Shown one piece after another: positions 17,869 through 26,278 of a DNA stretch of 64,000 nt. Every line of letters begins with the position of its first letter. The first letter of the stretch is position 1. The position numbers and the translations under genes were made by a program. This stretch comes from Lutibaculum baratangense AMV1. GTDB taxonomy: Bacteria; Pseudomonadota; Alphaproteobacteria; Rhizobiales; Tepidamorphaceae. A model generated the notes under the pieces. That model worked only from the letters and a program-made list of their open reading frames with translations. It was not told the DNA's origin and did no database searches. Where the stretch lies: contig NZ_AWXZ01000038.1 of the NCBI RefSeq assembly GCF_000496075.1, forward strand, positions 117,788-181,787, written 5' to 3'.

Positions 17869-19332
17869 ATGCCCAAGAAGCGCGATACCTCCCTCTCCCC
17901 TTCCACCGAAGCCGCCTTCGCGCTTTATCGCGATCTGCAGATCGTCATCGAGTATGTGCCGATCGGCGAACTGAAGGCGTACGAGCGCAATCCGCGCTCA
18001 CACTCGAAGCGCCAGATCCAGCAGATCGCGGAGTCGATCCGCGCCTTCGGCATGGTCAGCCCGCTCGTCGTCGACGAGCAGGGCGAGCTGATTGCCGGAC
18101 ACGGCAGGCTCGCGGCAGCCCGGCTTCTGGAGATGCCAACGGTCCCGGTCGTCCAGATCGAGCACCTGGACGACGCGCAGAAGCGCGCTTTGCGGATCGC
18201 CGACAACCGACTCGCCGAGCTCGCTGGTTGGGACCGCGAGATGCTCGCTCTGGAGTTCCGGGACCTGCTCGAGCTCGACCTGAAGCTCGACCTCTCCTTC
18301 GATCTCACGATCACCGGCTTCGAATCCCCCGAGATTGACCAGCTGAGCGACGGTGGCGCGGCAGCCCTGGCCGTCGGCGACGGAGATGCTGACCATGACG
18401 CACCGGTGGCCGATGAAGCGAGTCCGACCGTGTCGCGCATCGGCGACGTCTGGGTGCTCGGCGCACACCGCATCGTCTGCGGCGATGCCCGCAGCAGGAG
18501 CGTCCATGCCGCCCTGCTAGGGGACGAGCGAGCGGCAATGGGCATCCACGACGCGCCCTACAACGTGTCGGTGACGAAGCACGTCTCGAAGAGCGGGTGG
18601 CACGGGGAGTTCGTGATGGGAGTCGGCGAGTGGAGCGAGGAAGAGTTCACCGCCTTCAACACCGACTGGATGAAGCAGGCGGCTGTCTCCTCCCTCCCCG
18701 GCGCCATACAGTTCGCCTTCATGGACTGGCGTCACATGAACGAGATGCTCGCGGCCGGCAGAACGACCGCTCTGGAGCTCAAGAACCTGGTCGTTTGGGA
18801 CAAGGGCGCAGGCGCGATGGGCTCGCTCCTGAGAAGCCAGCACGAGCTCGGCTTCGTGTTCAAGGTGCCGGGCGCACCGCACATCAACAACGTCCAGCTC
18901 GGCAAGTTCGGCCGCAACCGCACCAATGTCTGGAAGTACCCAGGGGCGAGGAGCCTCAGGAAGGAGCTGAAGCTCCACCCGACGCCGAAGCCGGTCGCCC
19001 TCGTCGCGGACGCGATCCGCGACGTCTCGAACCGCAACGACATCGTCCTCGACTGCTTCTCCGGCTCCGGCACGACGATCATCGCCTGCGCGAAGACGGG
19101 CCGCCGGGCCAGAGTGATCGAACTCGACCCGCATTATGTCGACGTCCCCATCCGCCGCTGGGAGAGCTGGTCGGGCGAGACCGCACGCCACGAGGCGACC
19201 GAACAGAGCTTCGCCGAGGTCGCCGCGCAGCGCCAGGGCGAGGAGCCGAAGCCATCGTCCGATGCGTCACCGCCGGTCGACGCCACTGCTCCGAGGATCC
19301 GCATGCGGCAGCGCATGCGTGCTGCGGCCTGA
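17869..19332 (+). CDS. ParB-domain DNA adenine/cytosine-N4 methyltransferase, phage type
   Basis: The 487-residue protein has an N-terminal ParB/sulfiredoxin-like domain (VPIGELKAYERNPRSH, AGHGRLAAARLL) and a C-terminal amino-methyltransferase domain. The AdoMet-binding motif is DCFSGSGTT (Asp395), and the region before it has HPTPKPV. The catalytic motif that is usually DPPY reads DAPY (residues 228-231), an uncommon variant that keeps the Asp, second Pro and Tyr. The order is the beta-class one (catalytic motif first). It leads directly into a DUF5681 gene and a terminase gene, the usual prophage context. The ATG at 17869 is preferred over a TTG at 17782, which lacks a ribosome-binding site. 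There is no restriction gene nearby. Confidence 0.85.
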   Translation: MPKKRDTSLSPSTEAAFALYRDLQIVIEYVPIGELKAYERNPRSHSKRQIQQIAESIRAFGMVSPLVVDEQGELIAGHGRLAAARLLEMPTVPVVQIEHLDDAQKRALRIADNRLAELAGWDREMLALEFRDLLELDLKLDLSFDLTITGFESPEIDQLSDGGAAALAVGDGDADHDAPVADEASPTVSRIGDVWVLGAHRIVCGDARSRSVHAALLGDERAAMGIHDAPYNVSVTKHVSKSGWHGEFVMGVGEWSEEEFTAFNTDWMKQAAVSSLPGAIQFAFMDWRHMNEMLAAGRTTALELKNLVVWDKGAGAMGSLLRSQHELGFVFKVPGAPHINNVQLGKFGRNRTNVWKYPGARSLRKELKLHPTPKPVALVADAIRDVSNRNDIVLDCFSGSGTTIIACAKTGRRARVIELDPHYVDVPIRRWESWSGETARHEATEQSFAEVAAQRQGEEPKPSSDASPPVDATAPRIRMRQRMRAAA

Positions 19333-19346
19333 CGGAGTGACTGATC

Positions 19347-19793
19347 ATGGCGCAGAAGAAGAAGACGACCTCGCCCGACTATGATGTCGGGCGGGGCCGT
19401 CCGCCGAAGCATACCCGCTTCAGGCCCGGTCAGAGCGGCAATCCCGGCGGTCGCAGGAAGGACGCCAAGAACTTCAAGACGCTGATCACCGAGGTCCTCG
19501 CGAGCGAGATCGAGCTGACCGAGAACGGACGTCAGCGCAGTGTCACCCTCGTGGAGGCTCTGCTCAAGAAGCAGGTGCAGGAAGGGCTGCGCGGCGACCT
19601 GCGGGCAATCCGCGATCTCCTCGACCGCTACGAACGGTACAGCGGGGTCGGTGAGGAGCGGGGCGAGGAACTGCCGGACGAGGATGTCGAGCTCCTGGAG
19701 CGGGTGATGTCCGGCCGGCGGCGTGGACCAGGCCGTGGCACCGTCGTCGGTGACGGGCCGGACCGGCCGGAGGAGGAGCGGCTCGATGAGTGA
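19347..19793 (+). CDS. DUF5681 domain protein
   Basis: A basic 148-residue protein starting YDVGRGRPPKHTRFRPGQSGNPGGRRKD after a short lysine-rich lead. This glycine/proline/arginine-rich block is the hallmark of the DUF5681 family, found beside terminase genes in alphaproteobacterial prophages and gene-transfer-type elements. The rest is a helical, charged domain. By position it could act as a terminase small subunit or DNA-binding partner, but no function is established to my knowledge. It overlaps the terminase start by eight bases. Confidence 0.8.
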   Translation: MAQKKKTTSPDYDVGRGRPPKHTRFRPGQSGNPGGRRKDAKNFKTLITEVLASEIELTENGRQRSVTLVEALLKKQVQEGLRGDLRAIRDLLDRYERYSGVGEERGEELPDEDVELLERVMSGRRRGPGRGTVVGDGPDRPEEERLDE

Positions 19794-21246
19794 CCGCGCC
19801 CGCCTGCTGCGAGCCCTCCTGCGGCAGGACCTCTCCGTGTTCGTCGAGAAGGCGTTCCGGACGCTCGAGCCCGGAACGCCCTATCGCCACAACTGGCACA
19901 TCGACCATCTGTGCTGGCAGCTCCAGCGCGTCGAGCGGGGCGAGATCCGCAGGCTGATCATCAACGTTCCGCCGCGCTCGATGAAGTCGATCACCGTCGC
20001 GGTCGGCTTCACCGCCTGGCTCATGGGCAGAGATCCGGCGAAGCGGATGATCTGCGTCTCCTATGCCGACGATCTCGCCCGGAAACTCTCCATCGACTGC
20101 CGCACGCTGATCGACAGCCCATGGTACCGCGAGCTGTTCCCGCGCCTGCAGCTCGCCTCGCGCCCGCGCAACATGGAACTCGTCACGACGCAGTACGGCT
20201 ATCGCTTTGCCGCCGGCATGCAGGGCTCGATCCTCGGGCGCGGCGCTGACCTCATCGTCATCGACGACCCGATCAAGGCGACCGACGCGCTGTCGCTCGC
20301 CGAGCGTCGCCGGGTCAACGAGGCCTACGACAACACGCTCTACACCCGCCTCAACGACAAGACCATGGGTGCGATCGTCATCATCATGCAACGCCTGCAC
20401 GAGGATGACCTCGTGGGCCACGTCATGGAGAAGGACGACTGGGAAGTGGTGTCGATCCCGGCGATCGAGACCGAGGACAAGGTCTACCGGCTGAGCGATG
20501 ATCCAGACGACTTCTACCTCCGGCGGGCCGGCGAGGTGCTGCAGGAGGAGCGTGAGCCGCTCGACATCCTCGAAGGCATCCGCCGCGCGCAGGGAAGCCT
20601 GCTCTTCTCATCGCAGTATCAGCAGGCGCCGGTGCCGCCGGAAGGAAACGTCATCCGCCGCGAGTGGCTGCGCAGCTACGACACCGCCCCCACCTCGTTC
20701 GACTTCAGGATCGCGAGCTGGGACACCGCCTCGACCCTCTCCGATGATGCCGACTACTCCGTCGGCACCGTCTGGGGTGCCAAGGGGCTCGACTTCTACC
20801 TGCTCGACCGCATCCGCGGTCGCTTCGAAGCACCCGACCTCCGGCGCAGGATCAACGAGATCCATCACCGCTGGCAGCTCGACCAGACGATCATCGAGGA
20901 CGCCGATATCGGTCGCGCGATCGGCCAGGACCTGAGGCGGTCACGCGACTGCCGCCCGGTCCTCGTGCGGCCCCGCCTCGACAAGGAGGCGCGCTTCCTC
21001 GCGCAGTCCGCCCGCTTCGAATCCGGCCAGGTTCACGTGCCGAAGGACGCACCGTGGCTCGCCGAATGGTTGAACGAGCTTCTGGCGTTCCCGAACGGCC
21101 GCCATGATGACCAGGTCGACTCCACCAGCCAGGCCCTCGACTACCTCTCCCGCCGCGCATTCATGCGCCAGACAATCGTCGAACCGCGGCAGAGGCCGAA
21201 GAACAAACCGCGCCCCGCGGGGTATCGGCAACCCGAAGCCGGCTGA
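19786..21246 (+). CDS. terL: Phage terminase large subunit
   Basis: The 486-residue protein has the two terminase domains. In the ATPase part, Walker A-like VPPRSMKS, Walker B LIVIDDP and the coupling segment AIVIIMQRLHEDDLVGHV are visible. In the RNase H-like nuclease part, ASWDTAS and FPNGRHDDQVDSTSQAL supply acidic metal ligands. It looks intact. No portal, protease, capsid or integrase gene follows; the next gene is a host-type glutathione transferase in the opposite direction. The island is therefore either a decayed prophage or a minimal cassette. The start at 19786 is preferred over upstream in-frame codons because it follows AGGAGGAG. Confidence 0.9.
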   Translation: MSDRARLLRALLRQDLSVFVEKAFRTLEPGTPYRHNWHIDHLCWQLQRVERGEIRRLIINVPPRSMKSITVAVGFTAWLMGRDPAKRMICVSYADDLARKLSIDCRTLIDSPWYRELFPRLQLASRPRNMELVTTQYGYRFAAGMQGSILGRGADLIVIDDPIKATDALSLAERRRVNEAYDNTLYTRLNDKTMGAIVIIMQRLHEDDLVGHVMEKDDWEVVSIPAIETEDKVYRLSDDPDDFYLRRAGEVLQEEREPLDILEGIRRAQGSLLFSSQYQQAPVPPEGNVIRREWLRSYDTAPTSFDFRIASWDTASTLSDDADYSVGTVWGAKGLDFYLLDRIRGRFEAPDLRRRINEIHHRWQLDQTIIEDADIGRAIGQDLRRSRDCRPVLVRPRLDKEARFLAQSARFESGQVHVPKDAPWLAEWLNELLAFPNGRHDDQVDSTSQALDYLSRRAFMRQTIVEPRQRPKNKPRPAGYRQPEAG

Positions 21247-21547
21247 GCGGAGGACAGTCTTCACAGAAGCCGTAAGGCCTCCTCCAGTTCTGATGATTGT
21301 CAGGAAGCGGCTGTCCAATTTCCACTAGAATTGGCGGACGCGCCGGACCTCGAAAGGAGTAGCAGAGAGACAACTATCTTGAGGGCGGTTTTCCCGCTGC
21401 CCACTCGCCGCCGGCGCGCGGGCGGGCCGATGCAGCATTAGGTGCCGTCTAGATAGCAGCCCCTCGTTTGCGGCGTAGTTGGCTGCGACCTCGAGACCGT
21501 CATGGAAGGTCTGGCGAGACAGGCAGGCACCAAGCGAGGTCGAGCGG
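21247..21547. other. Intergenic region at the right side of the phage-derived island
   Basis: About 300 bases between the terminase and a convergent gene. I see no intact gene. A minus-strand frame contains the non-random-looking stretch FHDGLEVAANYAANEGLLSR, but I cannot assign it to a family. This interval should contain the right boundary of the island. Confidence 0.3.
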
Positions 21548-22141
21548 CTAGGCTGGCATGGTGGAGAGTATGGAGCCCCGATCCCCCACCGCTGCAAGTT
21601 CGGGCGCGTACTCCCGCCATTCGTGCCGGAACCGGAAGTCCACATATTGCAGCGCCGTCGCGACGGTGACCTCGGCGAGGCCGATCCTGTCGGGGAAGAG
21701 CTCGCCGCCAGTCTTCACCATCCGCTCCATGGCCGCGAGGGTGCGGGCGACCCGCTCCTCCTCGCGAGCCATGCGGTCGGCGCTTCTGAGCTCGGGCGGA
21801 CGGCGAAGCTCGAGCAGCCGCGCGACCACCGCATCGATGACGCCGTGGCCGAGCGCATGCCACCGCATCGCCTCGTCGCGCTCGTCGCCCGCGCGCAGGA
21901 GGCCCAGCCCGTGGCAACGGTCGAGATGCTCGAGGATCGTGAAGGAATCGAAGAGCGGCTCGAGCCCATCGATCTCGAGCACCGGGACCCTGCCGAGCGG
22001 ATTGAGCCGCTCGATCCCGTTGTCTGGCGCCCACACGTCGGTCACCACAAAGTGGCAATCGAGCCCTGTCTCGGCGATCACGATTCTCACCTTGCGCACA
22101 TAGGGCGAGGTCAGGGAGCCGTGGAGCCGCATGTCGGCCAT
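21548..22141 (-). CDS. Glutathione S-transferase family protein
   Basis: The 197-residue protein has the thioredoxin-like N-terminal domain (MRLHGSLTSPYVRKVRIVIAE, with Ser-Pro in the glutathione-binding position), the cis-Pro strand GRVPVLEIDG followed by LFDSFTILEHLD, and an all-helical C-terminal domain. Its ATG shares one base with the stop of the upstream gene (TGATG). It is the last gene of the TctC-containing set. It could detoxify an electrophilic intermediate or act as a glutathione-dependent isomerase; the sequence does not decide. Confidence 0.88.
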   Translation of the reverse strand: MADMRLHGSLTSPYVRKVRIVIAETGLDCHFVVTDVWAPDNGIERLNPLGRVPVLEIDGLEPLFDSFTILEHLDRCHGLGLLRAGDERDEAMRWHALGHGVIDAVVARLLELRRPPELRSADRMAREEERVARTLAAMERMVKTGGELFPDRIGLAEVTVATALQYVDFRFRHEWREYAPELAAVGDRGSILSTMPA

Positions 22142-22890
22142 CAGGGTCGCGCCTCCCCCTCGCGGGAGAGCCCGAACACCATCTGCAGGGTCGCCGACGC
22201 AGTTACCGTGGCGCCGAGCTGCGCGGCCGCCTCGCTCTCGCTCGCGCGCCAGGACGCGCGGGCCGCCTCCTCGGTCGTCGCCTCGAAGAGCAGGGCGCGC
22301 TCGAAGGATGAGTCACCGGAGCGCAGGTGGTTGTTGCGCGACACGCCTTCCGCCGCGACGGCGCGCGACAGGTAAGACGCCGCGACCATTCGCGGCCGCT
22401 GAACCTCACCCGGCAGCAGTGCACCGGCAATCCAATCGTCCAGCTCCGCCGCACGATCGGCGTCGAGCGCGAGCGTGACGAGACGCAGGAAGCCTCCTTC
22501 GCCCTCGCCGGCAGCGGCCATCACCTCCGCGACAACGCGCATCGTGTTGTGGAAGCGCGGAATGAAGCGCCGGCTGGATGGATCGGGCTCCTTGACGATC
22601 GCGAGATAGGCCTCAGAGGACAGGACCGCGGTTGACGCCGTCAGGTAGACGGCGAGGTATCGCGGGCCCGGATCGAGCGCCACGAAGCGTCTGGCCCGAC
22701 GGAAGCCCGGCACGCGCAGGACGCGGTCGCGGACATGCTCGCGGTTGTACCATTCGTTGAAGTCGTCTTCGTCCTCACCGGGAATGTCGGTCCAGACGAA
22801 GAGAACGCCCGGCCGCGACGTCGCGGAGCCCGTGAGCTCCGCGAGTTCGCCGGGGGCGGGTGGTGTGCCGCCCTGGCATTTTCCGGTCAT
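22141..22890 (-). CDS. Small-barrel (EthD/DUF4286-like) protein with two tandem domains
   Basis: The 249-residue protein has an N-terminal ferredoxin-like domain with the motif DEDDFNEWYNREHVRDRVLRVPGFRRARRF, ending LAVYLT, and a second, weaker domain in residues 130-240. The FNEWYxxEHxxxxxxxPGFxxxRRF pattern is the mark of a family of small dimeric barrel proteins found next to catabolic genes. Relatives of this motif occur in the proteins at 27372-27944 and 62703-63290. It overlaps tctC by four bases and the GST by one, so it is translationally coupled to both. A role as an isomerase, decarboxylase or monooxygenase of the imported acid is conceivable but unproven. Confidence 0.65.
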   Translation of the reverse strand: MTGKCQGGTPPAPGELAELTGSATSRPGVLFVWTDIPGEDEDDFNEWYNREHVRDRVLRVPGFRRARRFVALDPGPRYLAVYLTASTAVLSSEAYLAIVKEPDPSSRRFIPRFHNTMRVVAEVMAAAGEGEGGFLRLVTLALDADRAAELDDWIAGALLPGEVQRPRMVAASYLSRAVAAEGVSRNNHLRSGDSSFERALLFEATTEEAARASWRASESEAAAQLGATVTASATLQMVFGLSREGEARP

Positions 22891-23852
22891 TTCACTGCCC
22901 AGAGATCCTCGACCACCGCCTTCTCGCTCGTGACCATGTCACGCATCTCGCCGGCAGCGTGGAAATAAGGGACCATGCCGATGTTCCTCAGCGTCGCCAG
23001 GAGCTCGGGGTCCTGCGTCACGGCCTCGAGCGCCTCGCTCCATTCCGACACCACCTCGTCGGGAAGGCCGGCCGGGCCGGAGATGGCGAACCAGAACAGG
23101 ATCTCCACGCCGGGGAAGCCGGATTCCGCCGTCGTCGGCGCATCGGGAAGGCCCGGGTGCCGCTCAGGCGCCGCCACCGCCAGGACGCGCAGATTGCCCG
23201 CCGACTCGAGCGGGGCGATCGCGCTCCAGGAGCCTGCGCCCAGCATGACGTTCCCGCCCGCCGTCATGGTAACCGCCTCGGAGCCGCCTTTCGAGGCGAC
23301 GGGACGGGTGTTGGCGACATCGACGCCGACCGACTTGAAGAGCTGCCGGAAGGTGTAGTCCTGCGCGCCCGCGCCGCCGAGCGACGTCCAGGAGAAGCTC
23401 GAGGGATCCTCCTTAAGCGCGTCGACCGCCTGCTCGAGCGTCTCGAAGGGTGAGTTGGACGGCACGACGAAGATCATCGGCGTCTGGGCGATCATCCCAA
23501 GGAACGAGCGCTCCAGCACCTCGAAGGGCAGGGTCGGGACGACGACCTCGAGCATCGAGGCCGAGGCCGGAGAGTCCGCGAGGACGGTGTAGCCGTCGGG
23601 ATTGGCCTGCATGACCTCCTGCACGGCCGGCACGGTGTTGCCGCCCGGCTTGTTCACTACCCGCACGGGATTGTCCCAGTGCTTCTCGAGAGCGGTCCCG
23701 ACCGCCCGGGCGGTGAGCCCGGTCGAGCCGCCGGGCGAGAACGGCACGATGATCTCGATCGGACGGCTCGGATAGTCGCGCTGGGCGAACGCGGCGCCTG
23801 GCACCGCGACGGCCAGAACGGCTCCGACCGACAATATCCAACGTTTGAACAT
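22887..23852 (-). CDS. tctC: Tripartite tricarboxylate transporter substrate-binding protein (Bug family)
   Basis: A 321-residue secreted protein: a signal peptide of 23 residues (ending AAFA) and the Bug-family opening YPSRPIEIIVPFSPGGSTGLTARAVG, followed by VVNKPGGNTVPA, NPDGYTVL and a late YFHAAGEMRDMV. Bug proteins bind carboxylates and small aromatics or nicotinate-like compounds through backbone contacts. The gene lies after tctA on the same strand, whereas the more usual order is tctC first. A short hairpin lies in the gap between them. Confidence 0.92.
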   Translation of the reverse strand: MFKRWILSVGAVLAVAVPGAAFAQRDYPSRPIEIIVPFSPGGSTGLTARAVGTALEKHWDNPVRVVNKPGGNTVPAVQEVMQANPDGYTVLADSPASASMLEVVVPTLPFEVLERSFLGMIAQTPMIFVVPSNSPFETLEQAVDALKEDPSSFSWTSLGGAGAQDYTFRQLFKSVGVDVANTRPVASKGGSEAVTMTAGGNVMLGAGSWSAIAPLESAGNLRVLAVAAPERHPGLPDAPTTAESGFPGVEILFWFAISGPAGLPDEVVSEWSEALEAVTQDPELLATLRNIGMVPYFHAAGEMRDMVTSEKAVVEDLWAVK

Positions 23853-23910
23853 ATGATCCTCCCCTTGTTGTCGCGGCCGGTCTGTCGGTCCGCGGGTGTG
23901 GCGGAGGCCC

Positions 23911-23928
23911 GGGGCCCTTGATGGCCCC
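23911..23928 (-). other. Intercistronic hairpin between tctA and tctC
   Basis: GGGGCC and GGCCCC pair around a 6-base loop immediately after the tctA stop codon. It may set the ratio between permease and binding-protein messages. Confidence 0.3.
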
Positions 23929-25449
23929 TTAGACCTCCGCGTTGCTCTCCTCGATCAGCTTCGCCACCTGGAGCGAGCGCGACTTGAAGTAGGTGATCAG
24001 CGCCAGCAGCAGGCAGGCGGCGAGGAGAAAGCCGAAGGCGACGGAACGCTCGAAGAAGATCGAGAGCGAGCCGCCCGATATCGACAGCGACTGCCGGAGC
24101 GACTGCTCGAGCAGCGGCCCGAGCAGGAACCCCAGGATCAGCGGCGCGGCGGGCCAGTCGCCTTTGCGCATGGCATAGCCGATGAGCCCGAAGCCGAGCG
24201 CCGTCCACACGTCGAACATGGAGTTGCGCGGGGCGAAGGCGCCGACGAGGCAAACCGCCAGGATGATGGGGCCGAGGATCCGGTAGGGCACCAGGCTCAG
24301 CCGCGCCCAGAGGCCGACCAGCGGCAGGTTGAGGAACAGGAGCACCGCGTTGGCGATGAGCATGCTGGCGATGACCGTCCAGGTCATCAGCGCGTGCTGG
24401 CCGAACAGGGCGGGGCCGGGCTGGACGCCGTTGATCATCAGCGCGCCGAGCATGATCGCGAGCGCTGGGCTCGTGGGCACGCCGAGGGAGAGGAGCGGGA
24501 TGAAGCCGCCCATCGCTGTCGCGTTGTTGGCGGCTTCGGGAGCGGCGACGCCCTCGATCGCGCCGTTGCCGAAGCGCTCCGGCGTGCGGGAGATGCGCCG
24601 CTCCAGGTCGTAGGCGAGGTAGGCCGTGAGTGCCGGCAGCATACCGGGCAGGATGCCGAGGACGAAGCCCGACAGCGTGCCGCGCAGGCTGGCGGTCATG
24701 CCGCGAGCGAGCTCCTTGCCACGCGGCAGCATGCTCCACCACCGCCCGAGCTTGCCAGTGTAGATCTGCTTGATCTCCTCCTGCGCGGTGAGGAAGACCT
24801 CGGCGACGCCGAAGAGGCCAACCAGCACGGGCACGAGATCGAAGCCGCGCATCAGGTCGATCGACCCGAAGTTCATGCGTTGGGCGCCCGTCAGCGGGTC
24901 GGTGCCGAGCGAGGCGAGCCACATGCCCGCGAGCCCCATGGCGATGCCCTTGACGAGGGAGTTGCCGCTGAAGCTGACGAGCGCAATCATGCTGAACGTG
25001 ACGAGGCCGAAATATTCGGGCGGCCCGAAGGCGAGCGCCAGCCCTGCCACGGCCGGCCCGATCAGCGCGATCGCCACGGTGCCGCCGATCCCGGCGATGA
25101 ACGATCCGACCGCCGAGATGGCGAGCGCCTGCCCGGCGCGCCCGTCCTTCGTCATCGCGAAGCCGTCGATCGTGGTGACGACGGAGGCGACCTCGCCTGG
25201 GATGTTCATTAGGATCGCGGTGGTCGACCCGCCATACATCGCGCCGTAATAGATCGCCGCGAGGACGATGATCGAGCCCTCGGGCGGCAGGTAGATCGCG
25301 GACGGCAGGAGGATCGCCATCGCCGAGGACGGCCCCAGCCCCGGCAGGACCCCGACCATCGTGCCGAGAAGGCAGCCGGCGAGCGCGTAGCCGAGATTGG
25401 TCAGCGTCAGCGCGGCTGCCAGCCCCTCGAGAAATCCGACTTCCATCAT
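23929..25449 (-). CDS. tctA: Tripartite tricarboxylate transporter large permease TctA
   Basis: About 506 residues with eleven or twelve hydrophobic helices and the TctA signatures GVLPGLGPSSAMAILLP, YYGAMYGGSTTAILMNIPGE, GILPGMLP and a repeat EAANNATAMGGFIPLLSLGVP. These two glycine/proline-rich loops are the transport core of the family. The ATG at 25449 is chosen; 19 further codons upstream are open but fall inside a strong hairpin. It forms the sodium- or proton-coupled channel with TctB and works with TctC. Unusually, 311 bases holding a sigma-54 promoter separate it from tctB. Confidence 0.93.
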   Translation of the reverse strand: MMEVGFLEGLAAALTLTNLGYALAGCLLGTMVGVLPGLGPSSAMAILLPSAIYLPPEGSIIVLAAIYYGAMYGGSTTAILMNIPGEVASVVTTIDGFAMTKDGRAGQALAISAVGSFIAGIGGTVAIALIGPAVAGLALAFGPPEYFGLVTFSMIALVSFSGNSLVKGIAMGLAGMWLASLGTDPLTGAQRMNFGSIDLMRGFDLVPVLVGLFGVAEVFLTAQEEIKQIYTGKLGRWWSMLPRGKELARGMTASLRGTLSGFVLGILPGMLPALTAYLAYDLERRISRTPERFGNGAIEGVAAPEAANNATAMGGFIPLLSLGVPTSPALAIMLGALMINGVQPGPALFGQHALMTWTVIASMLIANAVLLFLNLPLVGLWARLSLVPYRILGPIILAVCLVGAFAPRNSMFDVWTALGFGLIGYAMRKGDWPAAPLILGFLLGPLLEQSLRQSLSISGGSLSIFFERSVAFGFLLAACLLLALITYFKSRSLQVAKLIEESNAEV

Positions 25450-25477
25450 GCGCTGGGCATCCCTGCCTGCCGGCGTT

Positions 25478-25500
25478 CGCGCCCGCGGAGCGCGGGCGCG
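25478..25500 (-). other. Strong hairpin in the tctA leader
   Basis: CGCGCCCGC and GCGGGCGCG form a perfect 9-bp stem with a 5-base loop (GGAGC on the plus strand), ending 28 bases before the tctA ATG. It could block loading of ribosomes or terminate read-through from tctB. No T-run follows on the minus strand, so I favour a leader-structure role. Confidence 0.4.
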
Positions 25501-25667
25501 CCGCATCCCGACGGCACAGGCCCGGCGAGCTGCGGCACCCTCGTCGGCACACTCATCGCCCTGCCGTCGCCGATCGAGCGGACAAGCGTCATCAGTCTTT
25601 CCTCCCCCGGCCTCGTGGGACCGTCGCGACCGTCCGTTGCTTCAGGCTTCGCCAGCATTCAGGTGTC

Positions 25668-25683
25668 AGCAAGGCTCGTGCCA
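25668..25683 (-). promoter_or_regulatory. Sigma-54 promoter for tctA
   Basis: The minus strand reads TGGCAC-GAGCC-TTGCT, a full match to the -24/-12 consensus (TGGCAC-N5-TTGCW) with the GG and GC at the right spacing. Transcription would start near 25656, giving a leader of about 207 bases before the tctA ATG. One TGTCC half-site lies about 120 bases upstream in tctB, but I see no clean inverted activator site. Confidence 0.7.
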
Positions 25684-25760
25684 GCGGCTCATGCCAGAGG
25701 CTCCTGCCTCACCTAGCGCGGCCGGCTGCCTTCGCCGCGCACACACGGCGTCCGCCCGGG

Positions 25761-26246
25761 CTACAGGCCGGGCAGTCGCAGGGGCCCCATCGGCAGCGGC
25801 ATGTCCGCGAAGACGATGAAGACGAGCTGAAGCGCGACGAAGGAGAGGAAGGCCGCGAGGAGGACCCGGTGCCACGGGCGCACGCCCGTCACCGCATAGG
25901 CCACCATGAAGAAGGCGAATGTCGCGACCGGGTAGCCGCCCGTCGTCATGAGCACGCCGTAGAGCGCGAAGGCCGCCGCGAGCACCGGCATCCGCCAGCG
26001 CAGGCCCGGCTCGGCCTGCCTCGCCTCGCCTATGCCGTAGCGCCACTCAACGAGGATCGCCGCGAGACCGGCGAGGACGAGGCCGAGACTGATCCCAATG
26101 AGATAGCCGCCCGGCCCCACCTGGTCGAACGAGACCGTCGTGCGTAGCGCGGTGGCGAGACGGTATCCGTCCCAGAGACCGATTACGCCGAGCGCGACGA
26201 ACACGAGACCCGTCCAGGAGCGGCTGCGGCGAAGGATGTTGTCCAT
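25761..26246 (-). CDS. tctB: Tripartite tricarboxylate transporter small permease TctB
   Basis: A 161-residue protein with four hydrophobic helices, the first being TGLVFVALGVIGLWDGYRLA and the last ending LQLVFIVFADMPLPMG, the TctB architecture and near-typical C-terminus (PLPxGxxxxPGL). The ATG at 26246 is 33 bases after the PRISE stop codon. It is the small membrane subunit of the TctABC carboxylate importer and is probably co-transcribed with the genes upstream; tctA has its own promoter. Confidence 0.9.
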   Translation of the reverse strand: MDNILRRSRSWTGLVFVALGVIGLWDGYRLATALRTTVSFDQVGPGGYLIGISLGLVLAGLAAILVEWRYGIGEARQAEPGLRWRMPVLAAAFALYGVLMTTGGYPVATFAFFMVAYAVTGVRPWHRVLLAAFLSFVALQLVFIVFADMPLPMGPLRLPGL

Positions 26247-26278
26247 CTGATACCACCTTGCTGCGGGGCTGGCGCCGG

